Translations under genes and position numbers: made by a program
From: Streptosporangium saharense
GTDB lineage: Bacteria; Actinomycetota; Actinomycetes; Streptosporangiales; Streptosporangiaceae
DNA: 64,000 nucleotides
NCBI RefSeq assembly: GCF_014203715.1
Contig: NZ_JACHJP010000006.1
Location: forward strand, 1 to 64,000
Reading direction: 5' to 3'
Shown: in pieces, positions 42,675 to 51,550 of the stretch
Position numbering within the stretch: the first letter of the stretch is position 1
Layout of the letters: every line of letters starts with the position of its first letter
The notes under the pieces: generated by a model
Database searches by the model: none
Told to the model about the DNA's origin: nothing
The model's input: the letters and a program-made list of their open reading frames with translations, nothing else

Positions 42675-43931
42675 GTGACTGTTTATCTGCCTGGTGTGAC
42701 GCTCACCGACCACACGTTCACCGTGCCCCTCGACCACGCCGACCCCGGTGGGCGGACGATCGAGGTCTTCGCCCGTGAGGCTGTCGATCCGGCCAGGCGG
42801 GGGAACGACCTGCCGTGGCTGCTCTTCCTCCAGGGCGGCCCGGGAGGCAAGTCGCCGAGGCCGCACGCGGCGGACAGCTGGCTGGCCCGCGCGCTGCGGA
42901 CCCACCGGGTGCTCCTGCTCGACCAGCGGGGGACGGGCCGCAGCACCCCGGTGACCGCCAACACGCTGACCGGCACCGACGCCGAGACGGCCGCGATGCT
43001 GCGGCACTTCCGCGCCGACGCGATCGTCGCCGACGCTGAGCTGATCCGGCGTGAGCTGGCCGGCGACCGGCCGTGGGAGACCCTCGGGCAGAGCTACGGC
43101 GGGTTCATCACGCTGACCTACCTCTCCACCGCACCCGAGGGGCTGGCGGCGTGTTACGTGTGCGGCGGGCTTGCGGGTCTTGGGGCGAGCGCCGAGGAGG
43201 TCTACTCCCGCACCTATCCCCGGGTCCGCGCCAAGGTTGACCGCTTCTTCGCCCGCTACCCCGGCGACTCGGCCAGGCTGGACGCGATCGCCGACCGGCT
43301 GCGTGAGAGCGAGGTCAGGCTGCCCGACGGGGACGTGCTGAGCGTGCGCCGCCTGCAGAGCATGGGCATGTGCCTGGGGATGAGCGACGGCGCCGAGTAT
43401 CTCCACTGGGTCCTCGACGAGGCGTGGACCGGGGGAGAGCTGTCGGACCTGTTCCGCTACGAGGTCATGACGGCCACCGGGTTCGTCGGCAACCCGCTCT
43501 ACGCCGTCATGCACGAGTCGATCTACGCCCAGGGGGCGGCGACCGCGTGGGCCGCCCACCGGCTGCTGCCCCCCGAGTTCGCCGAGGACGCCCGGCCCCT
43601 GCTGCCGACCGGGGAGATGATCTATCCCTGGATGTTCGAGGAGATCGCGGCCCTGCGTCCCTTCAGGGGAGCCGCGGAGATCCTCGCCGCCGACGACTCC
43701 TGGCCGAACCTCTACGATCCGGTACGGCTGGCCGCCAACCGGGTGCCGGTCGCCGCGGCCGTCTACTACGACGACATGTACGTGGACGAGGGCCTGTCCA
43801 CGCGGACGGCCGCCGAGGTCGGCGGGGTGCGGACCTGGGTGACCAACGAGTGGGAGCACGACGGCGTGCGGGTCTCCGGGGAACGCGTGCTCGCCCGCCT
43901 GATGGACACGGTGACGGGCGTGTACGGCTGA
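42675..43931 (+). CDS. Alpha/beta-hydrolase, proline iminopeptidase-like
   Basis: A 418-residue S33-family peptidase, probably releasing N-terminal proline. It has the oxyanion motif LLFLQGGPGGKSPRP, LLLDQRGTGRST, and the nucleophile elbow LGQSYGGFI. The C-terminal catalytic His is in NEWEHDGVR. There is no signal peptide, so it is cytoplasmic. It is divergent from the membrane SARP, with a 64-base space, and is a candidate target of that regulator. Confidence 0.87.
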   Translation: MTVYLPGVTLTDHTFTVPLDHADPGGRTIEVFAREAVDPARRGNDLPWLLFLQGGPGGKSPRPHAADSWLARALRTHRVLLLDQRGTGRSTPVTANTLTGTDAETAAMLRHFRADAIVADAELIRRELAGDRPWETLGQSYGGFITLTYLSTAPEGLAACYVCGGLAGLGASAEEVYSRTYPRVRAKVDRFFARYPGDSARLDAIADRLRESEVRLPDGDVLSVRRLQSMGMCLGMSDGAEYLHWVLDEAWTGGELSDLFRYEVMTATGFVGNPLYAVMHESIYAQGAATAWAAHRLLPPEFAEDARPLLPTGEMIYPWMFEEIAALRPFRGAAEILAADDSWPNLYDPVRLAANRVPVAAAVYYDDMYVDEGLSTRTAAEVGGVRTWVTNEWEHDGVRVSGERVLARLMDTVTGVYG

Positions 43932-43942
43932 CGCCTCAGGTC

Positions 43943-45373
43943 TCAGGAGATGATCTCGGTCAGCGGCAGCCGTACCTGGAAACGGGTGTCGCCGGGCACC
44001 GACTCGACGCGCAGGTCACCGCCGTGGCGGCCAGCGACGATGCGGAAGGAGATGTCCAGGCCGAGCCCGGTCCCCTCCCCGACGGCCTTGGTGGTGAAGA
44101 ACGGCTCGAAGATCCGCTCACGCAGGTGCTCTGGCACGCCGGGGCCGGTGTCGCAGACCTCGACGAGGGCGGTCGTGCCGTGTTCGAGGCGGGTGCGGAC
44201 GGTGAGCGTCCCCTCGCCCGCCATCGCGTCGAGCGCGTTGTGGATCAGGTTGGTCCACACCTGGTTGAGCTCTCCGGCGTAGCCGGGCAGCGGCGGCAGC
44301 TCCGGGTCGTAGTCGGTGGCCACGGTGACCCCCGGCGGGATCTTGCCGCGGAACATGGTGAGCGTGCTGTCCAGCAGCTCCCGCAGATCCACGCGCTGGT
44401 ACGGCGCGCGGTCCATCTGGGAGTACTGCTTGGCCGAGGCGAGCAGCGTGGAGATCCGCTCGGTGGCGTCGGTCACCTCGTCGAGCATCTGGGAGATCTC
44501 GACGGCCTCGGCGAGCCAGCGCACCGCGCCCGCCAGGTGCTCGTCGCCGATCTTTGACCTGACCTTCTCCAGACCCTCCTGACCGAACCCGGCGCTCACC
44601 AGCGGCGCCGCGAGCTCCCAGGCGTCGGTGACCCCGGCTGCCTCAAGGGCGTCGCCGAGCTCGTCCTCGGCGTCCGAGGTCTCAAGCGGGGTGCGGGCGG
44701 GGACGTTCCCGACGCTCTCCGCGCAGCCCTCCTGCAGGTCGACCAGCTCGCGCAGCCGCTCAGGCGGGATGCCCGCCTCGGCGAGGTCGGCCAGCTCCCG
44801 CCGCGCCGACTTGATCTTCTCCCGCAGCTCGCCGACCGCGCGCACGGCCGCCGCGGCCGGGTTGTTGAGCTCGTGGGTGAGCCCCGCGGTGATGGTGCCG
44901 AGCGCGGTCAGCCGCTGACGCCTGTCGATGAGATCCCGCTGGGCCAGGCCGCCGAGGCGCACCCCGTCGAGCAGGTGGACCGCCATCGGGAACCACTCGG
45001 CGACCATCTTCCCGTACTTCTTGGCGGGCAGGAGGAACAGCCGGGAGGGCTTGATCGCGCGCAGCGAGTGGGCGTAGGTCTCCGGGGCGCGCTCGCCCAG
45101 ATAGGCGGAGGTCGCCCCGGCGTAGACGCCGACCTGGGAGGTGGGGGTCATGGTCACCACCCCGGCCGGGGTCTCGGTGGACATGACGATCTCGCCGTCG
45201 ATGAGGACGAGGAAGCACTCGGCGGGCTCACCCTGCCGGATGATCAGCTCGCCCGCGTCGTACTCGCGCTCCTCGCCGTGCGAGGCCAGCCAGTTCAGCT
45301 TCTCCTCGTCGAGCTTCTCGAACAGGAACAGTCCACGGAGCACGTCGGTGCTGATCATGTGGCCCCCCGTCAT
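43943..45373 (-). CDS. Histidine kinase with N-terminal cyclic-nucleotide-binding-like domain
   Basis: A 476-residue cytoplasmic sensor kinase. The ATG at 45373 overlaps the stop of the flavoprotein gene (ATGA) and has GGAG in front. An N-terminal cNMP-type barrel (about 8-140) has [20 protein letters not shown]. The phospho-acceptor His lies in [15 protein letters not shown], a box typical of the NtrB-like HisKA type. The ATPase domain has [30 protein letters not shown] and GTGLGLDIS. It is the third gene of an apparent operon with a receiver-containing partner. Confidence 0.9.
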   Translation of the reverse strand: MTGGHMISTDVLRGLFLFEKLDEEKLNWLASHGEEREYDAGELIIRQGEPAECFLVLIDGEIVMSTETPAGVVTMTPTSQVGVYAGATSAYLGERAPETYAHSLRAIKPSRLFLLPAKKYGKMVAEWFPMAVHLLDGVRLGGLAQRDLIDRRQRLTALGTITAGLTHELNNPAAAAVRAVGELREKIKSARRELADLAEAGIPPERLRELVDLQEGCAESVGNVPARTPLETSDAEDELGDALEAAGVTDAWELAAPLVSAGFGQEGLEKVRSKIGDEHLAGAVRWLAEAVEISQMLDEVTDATERISTLLASAKQYSQMDRAPYQRVDLRELLDSTLTMFRGKIPPGVTVATDYDPELPPLPGYAGELNQVWTNLIHNALDAMAGEGTLTVRTRLEHGTTALVEVCDTGPGVPEHLRERIFEPFFTTKAVGEGTGLGLDISFRIVAGRHGGDLRVESVPGDTRFQVRLPLTEIIS

Positions 45374-47037
45374 GTCTTCTCCAGGTAGCGGTGCACCAGC
45401 GCCACGGCCATGGCCCCCTCGCCGACCGCGGAGGCGACCCGCTTGATCGAGTCCGCCCTGACGTCCCCCGCGGCGAAGACGCCCGGCACGTTGGTCTCCA
45501 GGTGGTACGGCTCCCGCCGCAGCGGCCAGTTGCGCGGGCGGCTCTCCGCGGCGGTCAGGTCGGGGCCGGTGAGGACGAAGCCCCTGCTGTCGCGTTCGAT
45601 CGTCTCGCCCAGCCAGTCGGTGTACGGCTCGGCGCCGATGAAGACGAACAGCCACTCGGTCTCGGCCGTGCGCTCACCGTCGGGGCCCTTGAGCGTGAGC
45701 CGTTCCAGATGGTCGTCACCCTCGGCGCCGACGATCTCGGTGCCGGTGTGGACCTCGATGTTCGGGATCTGCGCGATCTGCTCGATCAGGTAGTGCGACA
45801 TGGACTTCTCAAGCCCGTCGCCCCTGACGACCAGGTGGACCTTGCGGGCGTACCCGGACAGGTAGACCGCGCCCTGCCCCGCGGAGTTGGCGGCGCCGAC
45901 GATGTAGACCTCGCGGTCGCGGCACTCGGGAGCCTCGGTCACCGCGGCGCCGTAGTAGACGCCCCTGCCGACGAGGTCGTCGAGGCCGGGGGCGCTCAGC
46001 CTGCGGTAGGAGACGCCGGTGGCCAGGATCACGGTGTGCGCGGCGATGCTGCCGCCGTCGGCGAAGCCCACGACCTTGGCCTGCCCCCTGACCTCCAGGC
46101 TGGTGACCGTACGGGCCGTGAGAAGCTCGGCGCCGAACTTCAGGGCCTGGCGGCGGGCGCGGTCGGCGAGCTGGGCGCCGGAGACGCCGTCGGGGAAGCC
46201 CAGGTAGTTCTCGATGCGGGAGCTCTGGCCCGCCTGCCCGCCGGAGGCGTGCTGCTCGACCATCACCGTGCGCAGCCCCTCGGAGGCCCCGTAGACCGCG
46301 GCGCCGAGGCCCCCGGGTCCGCCGCCGATGACGACCAGGTCGTAGAAGTCGGTCGCGGGGGCGGTGGAGAGGCCGACGGCCGCGGCGAGCGTCGAGGTGT
46401 CGGGGGCGACGAGCTTGGTGCCCTCGCCGGTGACGACCAGCGGCAGCCTGGCCGGGCTGACCTCGCCGTCTCCTTCGCCCGCCGCGGTCAGCAGCTGGGC
46501 GCCCTCGGGGGAGTCGGCCAGCATCCAGCGGTAGGGGACCTGGTTGCGGGCCAGGAAGTCACGGACCTCGTAGGACCTGGCCGACCAGCGGGCCCCGACC
46601 ACCCGCAGCTCGTCCGACTCGCGCCGCTCGGCCCGCTGCCAGGCGTCGAGGAGCGCGTCGAGCACCGGGTAGAACTTCTCCTCCGGCGGGTCCCACGGCT
46701 TGAGCATGTAGTGGTCGAGATCGACCACGTTGATCGCCTGGATCGCGGCGTCGGTGTCGGCGTAGGCGGTGAGCAGGACGCGGCGGGCGTAGGGGTACAG
46801 GTCCATGGCCTGTTCGAGGAACTCGACGCCGTTCATCTGGGGCATCCGGTAGTCGGCGAGGATGGCCGCGACGTCGTCGCCGCGCAGCCGCATCTCGCGC
46901 ACGCTGTCCATGCCCTGCGGGGCGCTGTCGGCCCTGACGACCCGGTAGGACTGGCCGTACCGGCGTCTGAGGTCGCGTGCGACGGCCCGCGAGACGCCTG
47001 GATCGTCATCGACCGTGACGATGACCGGTTTGTCCAT
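45370..47037 (-). CDS. Response regulator fused to a thioredoxin-reductase-like flavoprotein lacking the CxxC
   Basis: A 555-residue fusion. The receiver domain (about 1-125) has Asp62 in ILADYRMPQMNG. A thioredoxin/glutaredoxin-like segment (about 145-225, GARWSARSYEVRDFLARNQV) has lost its redox Cys pair. The C-terminal 330 residues are a thioredoxin-reductase-type fold with the FAD motif VVIGGGPGGLGAAVYGA and NADPH motif VYIVGAANSAGQGA. Where thioredoxin reductase has CATC, this protein reads YGAAVTEAPE, so disulfide chemistry is unlikely. It is coupled to the histidine kinase by a four-base overlap. The reaction driven by the receiver is unknown. Confidence 0.9.
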   Translation of the reverse strand: MDKPVIVTVDDDPGVSRAVARDLRRRYGQSYRVVRADSAPQGMDSVREMRLRGDDVAAILADYRMPQMNGVEFLEQAMDLYPYARRVLLTAYADTDAAIQAINVVDLDHYMLKPWDPPEEKFYPVLDALLDAWQRAERRESDELRVVGARWSARSYEVRDFLARNQVPYRWMLADSPEGAQLLTAAGEGDGEVSPARLPLVVTGEGTKLVAPDTSTLAAAVGLSTAPATDFYDLVVIGGGPGGLGAAVYGASEGLRTVMVEQHASGGQAGQSSRIENYLGFPDGVSGAQLADRARRQALKFGAELLTARTVTSLEVRGQAKVVGFADGGSIAAHTVILATGVSYRRLSAPGLDDLVGRGVYYGAAVTEAPECRDREVYIVGAANSAGQGAVYLSGYARKVHLVVRGDGLEKSMSHYLIEQIAQIPNIEVHTGTEIVGAEGDDHLERLTLKGPDGERTAETEWLFVFIGAEPYTDWLGETIERDSRGFVLTGPDLTAAESRPRNWPLRREPYHLETNVPGVFAAGDVRADSIKRVASAVGEGAMAVALVHRYLEKT

Positions 47038-47085
47038 GGTCAGCCTTCCCCCGAAGCGTGACATCTTCTCCCGAAGGATGTCATA

Positions 47086-47937
47086 TCAGTGGTCGGACAT
47101 ACCCACGGCGCGGAGCAGGTCGGCGGGATGGCCGTGGGAGGCGCGCAGCCGTACCAGCTCGGGGTCGTTGCCCCAGAGGTCGGCGAACGTGCCGTGCCCG
47201 ATCCGGTCGGCGATGACCTGCAGGGCGATGTCGTGCTTGATGTACTCCACCGACATCGTGACCACGGCCGGGTCCTCGGTGTAGACGCCCCAGGCCGAGC
47301 CGTTGGCGAACCCGCCGATCAGGACCTCGCTGCCGTCGCCGACGACCACCAGGAGGCTGCAGTCCAGGTTGTCCGCGATCGCGTTGGGCACGGGGAAGTG
47401 GCGCTCGTACAGGTAGCCGATCCGGGTCTCGGCCGGGCCGAAGTGCACGACCGAGACCTCGACCCCGCGCTCGGCAGCCCTCCCGACCAGCGGGGAGAGC
47501 TGCTTCATCTCCTGCGGCCAGATCGACAGGAAGAGGTCGGCGCGCGCGGCGGCGACCACGTCCTCCGCCCGCGCGAGCACGGCCTCGGTGCCCTTGAGGT
47601 TGTGGATGATGGGCGCCCCGGGAGGCGCCACGATCGTGGGCAGCGACGTCTGGAGCGACTCGATCGAGTCGTCGAACTCCCTGCGCATGCGTTCGAGGAG
47701 AGATCTGGGCGGCAGCGGCAGGTAGACGACCGCCTCCTCGGAGCCACGCAGCTCGTAGGCCGCTCCCTTGGCCACCAGCTTGCCCAGCGTCTCGTAGACG
47801 GTGCTCCGTGGCACGCCGGAGCGCTTGGCCACCTCGTAACCGTTGAGGGGCTGCCCGGCGACGACAAGCGTGACATACGCCTTGGCCTCGTAACCGGACA
47901 TGCCCAGGCGCTGCAACTGTTCTACGACGTCCCGCAT
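47086..47937 (-). CDS. TrmB-family transcriptional regulator
   Basis: A 283-residue protein with an N-terminal TrmB winged helix (VEQLQRLGMSGYEAKAYVTL, then GYEVAKRSGVPRSTVYETLG) and a C-terminal PLD-like TrmB ligand domain. TrmB proteins in archaea sense sugars; in actinobacteria their ligands are mostly unknown. It ends 48 bases before the flavoprotein-response-regulator gene on the same strand, so it may lead that operon. The likely promoter is in the AT-rich stretch 47938-48020. TACCAT seven bases before the ATG suggests a leaderless start. Confidence 0.86.
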   Translation of the reverse strand: MRDVVEQLQRLGMSGYEAKAYVTLVVAGQPLNGYEVAKRSGVPRSTVYETLGKLVAKGAAYELRGSEEAVVYLPLPPRSLLERMRREFDDSIESLQTSLPTIVAPPGAPIIHNLKGTEAVLARAEDVVAAARADLFLSIWPQEMKQLSPLVGRAAERGVEVSVVHFGPAETRIGYLYERHFPVPNAIADNLDCSLLVVVGDGSEVLIGGFANGSAWGVYTEDPAVVTMSVEYIKHDIALQVIADRIGHGTFADLWGNDPELVRLRASHGHPADLLRAVGMSDH

Positions 47938-48120
47938 CGGAGTTATGGTACGGCTCGCCGTGCCGGTTGGGCCTTGTCGTAACGAACATTATTTAGTCCG
48001 AAATTAATCGTTTTGGAGCGTTCTCTGGTGATGTGTGGCAAAAGTGGCCTCTGAGCAGCGCGTTTTTCGTCGGCGCCGGTAAGGCGCGAGTTGGCGACCA
48101 ACTTCATCGGGATTCAGAAA

Positions 48121-48180
48121 GCGTTCCGTCCTCAGGAACGCGACAGGGCCGCGCCCATCCTTCGGGATGGACGCGGCCCC
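48121..48180 (-). terminator. Tandem terminator hairpins after glnII
   Basis: Two hairpins lie downstream of the minus-strand glutamine synthetase. The nearer one pairs 48146-48160 with 48165-48179 (one C-A mismatch, TTCG loop). The second is GCGTTCC/GGAACGC (48121-48141). Confidence 0.82.
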
Positions 48181-48193
48181 GTGGACGCGCGGG

Positions 48194-49207
48194 TCAGACC
48201 TGGCCGGCCTTCTCCAGGGCGGAGCAGCAGGTGTCCACGATGAGACGGGTCACGAGGTAGGGGTCGGCGTTGGCGTTGGGGCGACGGTCCTCGATGTAGC
48301 CCTTCTTCTCCACCTCGACCTGCCACGGGATGCGGACCGAGGCGCCACGGTCGGAGACGCCGTAGCTGAACTCGTTCCAGGGGGCGGTCTCGTGGTGGCC
48401 GGTGAGGCGCTCCTCGATGCCGGCGCCGTAGTGCTTGACGTGCGCGGGGGCGTTGGCGGCCAGGGCGTCGCAGGCGGTGATGATCGGGTCGTAGCCCTCA
48501 CGCATCGCCTTGGTCGAGAAGTTGGTGTGCGCTCCGGCGCCGTTCCAGTCGCCCTTCACCGGCTTGGCGTCGAGCGTGGCGGCGATGTTGAAGTCCTCGG
48601 CGACGCGGTAGAGCAGCCACCGGGCGATCCAGAGCTGGTCGGCGACCTCGACCGGACCCGCCGGGCCGACCTGGAACTCCCACTGGCCGGGCATGACCTC
48701 GGCGTTGATGCCGGAGATCGCCAGACCGGCCTCAAGGCACAGGTCGAGGTGCTTCTCGACGACGTCGCGGCCGAAGACCTCGTCGGCGCCGACGCCGCAG
48801 TAGTAGCCACCCTGCGGGGCGGGGAAGCCGCCGATCGGGAAGCCGAGCGGACGGCCCTCCTTGAAGAAGGTGTACTCCTGCTCGATGCCGAACCAGGACT
48901 CCTGCTCGGCGAACCGCTCGGCCACCTCGACGAGGGCGGCGCGGGTGTTGCTGGAGTGCGGGGTCATGTCCGTGTCGAGGACCTCGCAGAGCACCAGCAC
49001 GTTGGCGCCGCCACGGATCGGGTCGGGACAGGTGAAGACCGGCTTGAGCACCCGGTCGGAGGAGCCGCCGTCGGCCTGGTTGGTGCTGGACCCGTCGAAG
49101 CCCCACAGCGGAAGCTCGGCGCCGTCGGCCACGATCTTCGTCTTCGAACGGAGCTTGGCGGTCGGCTCGGTGCCGTCAATCCAGATGTACTCAGCCTTGA
49201 AGGTCAT
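48194..49207 (-). CDS. glnII: Glutamine synthetase, type II
   Basis: A 337-residue glutamine synthetase of the eukaryote-like GSII family, making glutamine from glutamate, ammonia and ATP. The ATG at 49207 follows AAGGA. Family signatures are LPLWGFDGSSTNQADGGSSD, EQEYTFF, the ATP-binding KPVKGDWNGAGAHTNFSTKA and RIPWQVEVEKKGYIEDRRP. GSII has no adenylylation site, unlike GSI. In Streptomyces glnII is regulated by GlnR; I could not find a clear GlnR box in the 167-base upstream region. It is monocistronic. Confidence 0.95.
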   Translation of the reverse strand: MTFKAEYIWIDGTEPTAKLRSKTKIVADGAELPLWGFDGSSTNQADGGSSDRVLKPVFTCPDPIRGGANVLVLCEVLDTDMTPHSSNTRAALVEVAERFAEQESWFGIEQEYTFFKEGRPLGFPIGGFPAPQGGYYCGVGADEVFGRDVVEKHLDLCLEAGLAISGINAEVMPGQWEFQVGPAGPVEVADQLWIARWLLYRVAEDFNIAATLDAKPVKGDWNGAGAHTNFSTKAMREGYDPIITACDALAANAPAHVKHYGAGIEERLTGHHETAPWNEFSYGVSDRGASVRIPWQVEVEKKGYIEDRRPNANADPYLVTRLIVDTCCSALEKAGQV

Positions 49208-49374
49208 CGCCGGTCCTTGCTAAGGGGAAGGGGTCTGCTGCCCCCAAAGACTCGCAAGGCGCGATTTCGCATCTGTTGCCCTTATGTGAACGGGATGTTA
49301 CTCAGGTCCGTTTTACCTGGTATCGCGGTCACATTCCCTTGAACATAGGCTCTGACCTGCGAAAACGGAGATCG

Positions 49375-50043
49375 TCACGAGTCCGTGTGAGCCTTGTCAC
49401 CGTTCTCGCCCGGCGCCACCCCGAAGAAACGCGCAGAGGCCGACTCGTGGGCCAGGCGGCGCAGCACGTCGAGGACCCGGCCGTGCATGACGGTGCCGAT
49501 GACCAGCCTCTCGACAGCCGTCTCGCGGGGGCCGTCCAGCGGGAGAATGCCGATCTCGTGCTCGACCAGGGTCTCCACGGCCCGCGTGTAGGGGCGCAGG
49601 GACTCCTCGTCCATCGGCATGCCGAGCCTGGCCAGGGTGTAGAGGGCCTGGGCAAGCTCCTCGCGGGCCGGGGCCCACGGCTCTATCCGCCAGCCGAGGC
49701 CGGTGATCAGACGGTCGGCCTCGTCGCGGGCGCGCTGCCACTCCTCGCCGTCAGGAGGGGGCGTGGTCGCGGGGGCGATGGCGTAGTGGGCGGTGCCCAG
49801 CACCCGGTGCATGCCCAGCTCCTCGTCGTCAACGGCGGCCAGCACCTTGGCGATGGAGGCGATCGGCAGCCGCCCGACCTCAAGCAGCGCGCGGATCAGT
49901 CGCAGCCTGCGCACGTGGGCCTCGCCGTACTCGGCCCTGGTGGCCGAGGTCTGCTCGCCCGAGGGGAGCAGACCTTCGCGCAGGTAGTACTTGATCGTGG
50001 GGATGGGCACATCCGTTTCGGCGCTGAGCTGGGAAATCCGCAT
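49375..50043 (-). CDS. MerR-family regulator
   Basis: A 222-residue MerR regulator. The N-terminal winged helix is MRISQLSAETDVPIPTIKYY with LREGLLPSGEQTS. The C-terminal 140 residues are a helical effector domain without the Cys cluster of metal sensors. It is divergent from the sugar-binding protein gene, so control of the ABC transporter is possible. The ATG at 50043 is leaderless. Confidence 0.87.
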   Translation of the reverse strand: MRISQLSAETDVPIPTIKYYLREGLLPSGEQTSATRAEYGEAHVRRLRLIRALLEVGRLPIASIAKVLAAVDDEELGMHRVLGTAHYAIAPATTPPPDGEEWQRARDEADRLITGLGWRIEPWAPAREELAQALYTLARLGMPMDEESLRPYTRAVETLVEHEIGILPLDGPRETAVERLVIGTVMHGRVLDVLRRLAHESASARFFGVAPGENGDKAHTDS

Positions 50044-50049
50044 ATTCGG

Positions 50050-50055
50050 ATAGTA
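50050..50055 (-). promoter_or_regulatory. -10 element for leaderless merR-type mRNA
   Basis: On the minus strand TACTAT is followed by six bases and the ATG at 50043. The small palindrome ACCCA-A-TGGGT (50061-50071) lies within the expected spacer, where MerR proteins bind, and could be its autoregulatory site. Confidence 0.58.
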
Positions 50056-50103
50056 CAGCTACCCAATGGGTGTCTCGTTGTTCCTGTCGGGGGCGGAGGG
50101 TAG

Positions 50104-50126
50104 CGTGACGCTCACCGTACGTCACG
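50104..50126. promoter_or_regulatory. Inverted repeat upstream of the sugar-binding protein gene
   Basis: CGTGACG (50104-50110) and CGTCACG (50120-50126) are perfect arms with a nine-base spacer, directly before the ribosome-binding site GAAAGGG of the gene at 50138. It may be an operator or an mRNA hairpin. Confidence 0.55.
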
Positions 50127-50137
50127 AAAGGGTGATC

Positions 50138-51550
50138 GTGAACTCCCCCTTCCCGTTCTCCAGGAGGCCGGGTGTGTCCCGGCGTGAGCTGCTGCGCGGC
50201 GCCGCCCTGGCCGGGCTCGGCCCGCTGACCCTGTCCGCCTGCGCCTTCCCCGTCGGGGCTCCGCCCCCTCCCGAAGGGGGAGGTGTTCCCCGGATCGCCG
50301 AGGACGGCCCGCTGGAGATCTGGATCTTCGACGGGGGTCTCGGCGACGACTACGCCAGGACCATCCACGAGCCACTGGTCGCCGCCCGCTTCCCCCGGCT
50401 CAGGATCAGCCACAACGCGACCAAGGAGATCGCCAGGACCCTCCAGCCGCGTTTCGTCGGGGGAGACCCGCCCGAGGTCGTGGACAACTCCGGGGCCGGG
50501 GCCATGGACCTGGGAGCCCTGGTCCAGGACGGCCAGCTCACCGACCTGACCCCGCTGTACGCCGCGCCGAGCTGGGACGACCCCGCCGTCACGGTCCGCG
50601 AGACCGTCGATCCCACGGCCATCGAGCTGGGCGGCTACGGCGGCAGGCCGTACGTCATGAACTACACGACAACCGTCTGGGGCATCTGGTACTCCCGGCC
50701 ACTCTTCGAGGCCAGGGGGTGGCGGCCTCCCCGGACGTGGGCGCGGTTCCTCGACCTCTGCGAGGAGGTCAGGCGCTCGGGGATGGCGCCGTTCACCTAC
50801 GCGGGCACCCACCCCCAGTACATCTACGAGCCCATCCTCACCCTCGCCGCGAAGATCGGCGGCAGGCGGGTGCTGACCGACATCGACAACCTCGCCGAGG
50901 GCGCCTGGCAGGCCGAGCCCGTACGGCTGGCCGCCACGGCGTTCGCGGAACTCGGGGCGAGACACCTCCTTCTTGAGGGCACCGCGGGCCTCGACCACGT
51001 CCAGACCCAGATCGCGCAGAACCGGGGACTGGTCGCCATGCTGCCCTGCGGCTCCTGGCTGGAGAACGAGCAGCGCGGCTCCGCCCCCGACGGCTTCGGC
51101 TACGCCATGTTCCCGCTGCCCGACTTCGGCCCCTCCGACGCCATGCCGTACGGCACGCTGCACGCCCAGCCGGGGGAGGAGTACATCGTGCCCGCGCGCT
51201 CGGCCAACCCGGGGGCCGGGCTCGAATACCTGCGGGCCATGCTCTCCAGGAAGGCGTCGGGGAGGTTCACCGAGACCGTCTCGACGCTCACCGTCGTCAG
51301 GGGAGCGGCGGAGGGGCTCAGGCTCACACCCGGCCTGGAGAGCGCCCGCGCCGCCCTCGCCGCGGCGGGCGGCAACGTCGTCTCCTCCATGTTCCGCAGG
51401 TGGTACTCCGAGCTGCACGACGAGGTCGCCGCCGCCTCCGGGCAACTGATGGGCGGGGCGATCGACGCCGACCGGTGGGCCGAACGGGCCCAGCGCAAGG
51501 CGGACGCGCTCAGGGCCGACCCCTCGGTGCGGAAGTTCACGAGGCGATGA
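50138..51550 (+). CDS. Sugar ABC transporter substrate-binding lipoprotein (Tat-type)
   Basis: A 470-residue family 1 binding protein starting at the GTG at 50138 behind GAAAGGG. It begins with a twin-arginine lipoprotein signal (SRRELLRGAALAGLGPLTLS followed by ACA), like the N-acetylglucosamine/chitobiose binding protein NgcE of Streptomyces. The mature part starts EIWIFDGGLGDDYAR and has MNYTTTVWGIWYSRPLF. Two permeases follow with overlapping starts. The chitosanase downstream suggests that chito-oligosaccharides or glucosamine oligomers are the ligands; this is inference. Confidence 0.88.
   Translation: MNSPFPFSRRPGVSRRELLRGAALAGLGPLTLSACAFPVGAPPPPEGGGVPRIAEDGPLEIWIFDGGLGDDYARTIHEPLVAARFPRLRISHNATKEIARTLQPRFVGGDPPEVVDNSGAGAMDLGALVQDGQLTDLTPLYAAPSWDDPAVTVRETVDPTAIELGGYGGRPYVMNYTTTVWGIWYSRPLFEARGWRPPRTWARFLDLCEEVRRSGMAPFTYAGTHPQYIYEPILTLAAKIGGRRVLTDIDNLAEGAWQAEPVRLAATAFAELGARHLLLEGTAGLDHVQTQIAQNRGLVAMLPCGSWLENEQRGSAPDGFGYAMFPLPDFGPSDAMPYGTLHAQPGEEYIVPARSANPGAGLEYLRAMLSRKASGRFTETVSTLTVVRGAAEGLRLTPGLESARAALAAAGGNVVSSMFRRWYSELHDEVAAASGQLMGGAIDADRWAERAQRKADALRADPSVRKFTRR

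Noticed and set aside
45370-47037. Annotation as ordinary thioredoxin reductase
   Set aside because: The redox Cys pair is replaced by GAAV, and a receiver domain is fused in front, so thioredoxin reduction is unlikely.
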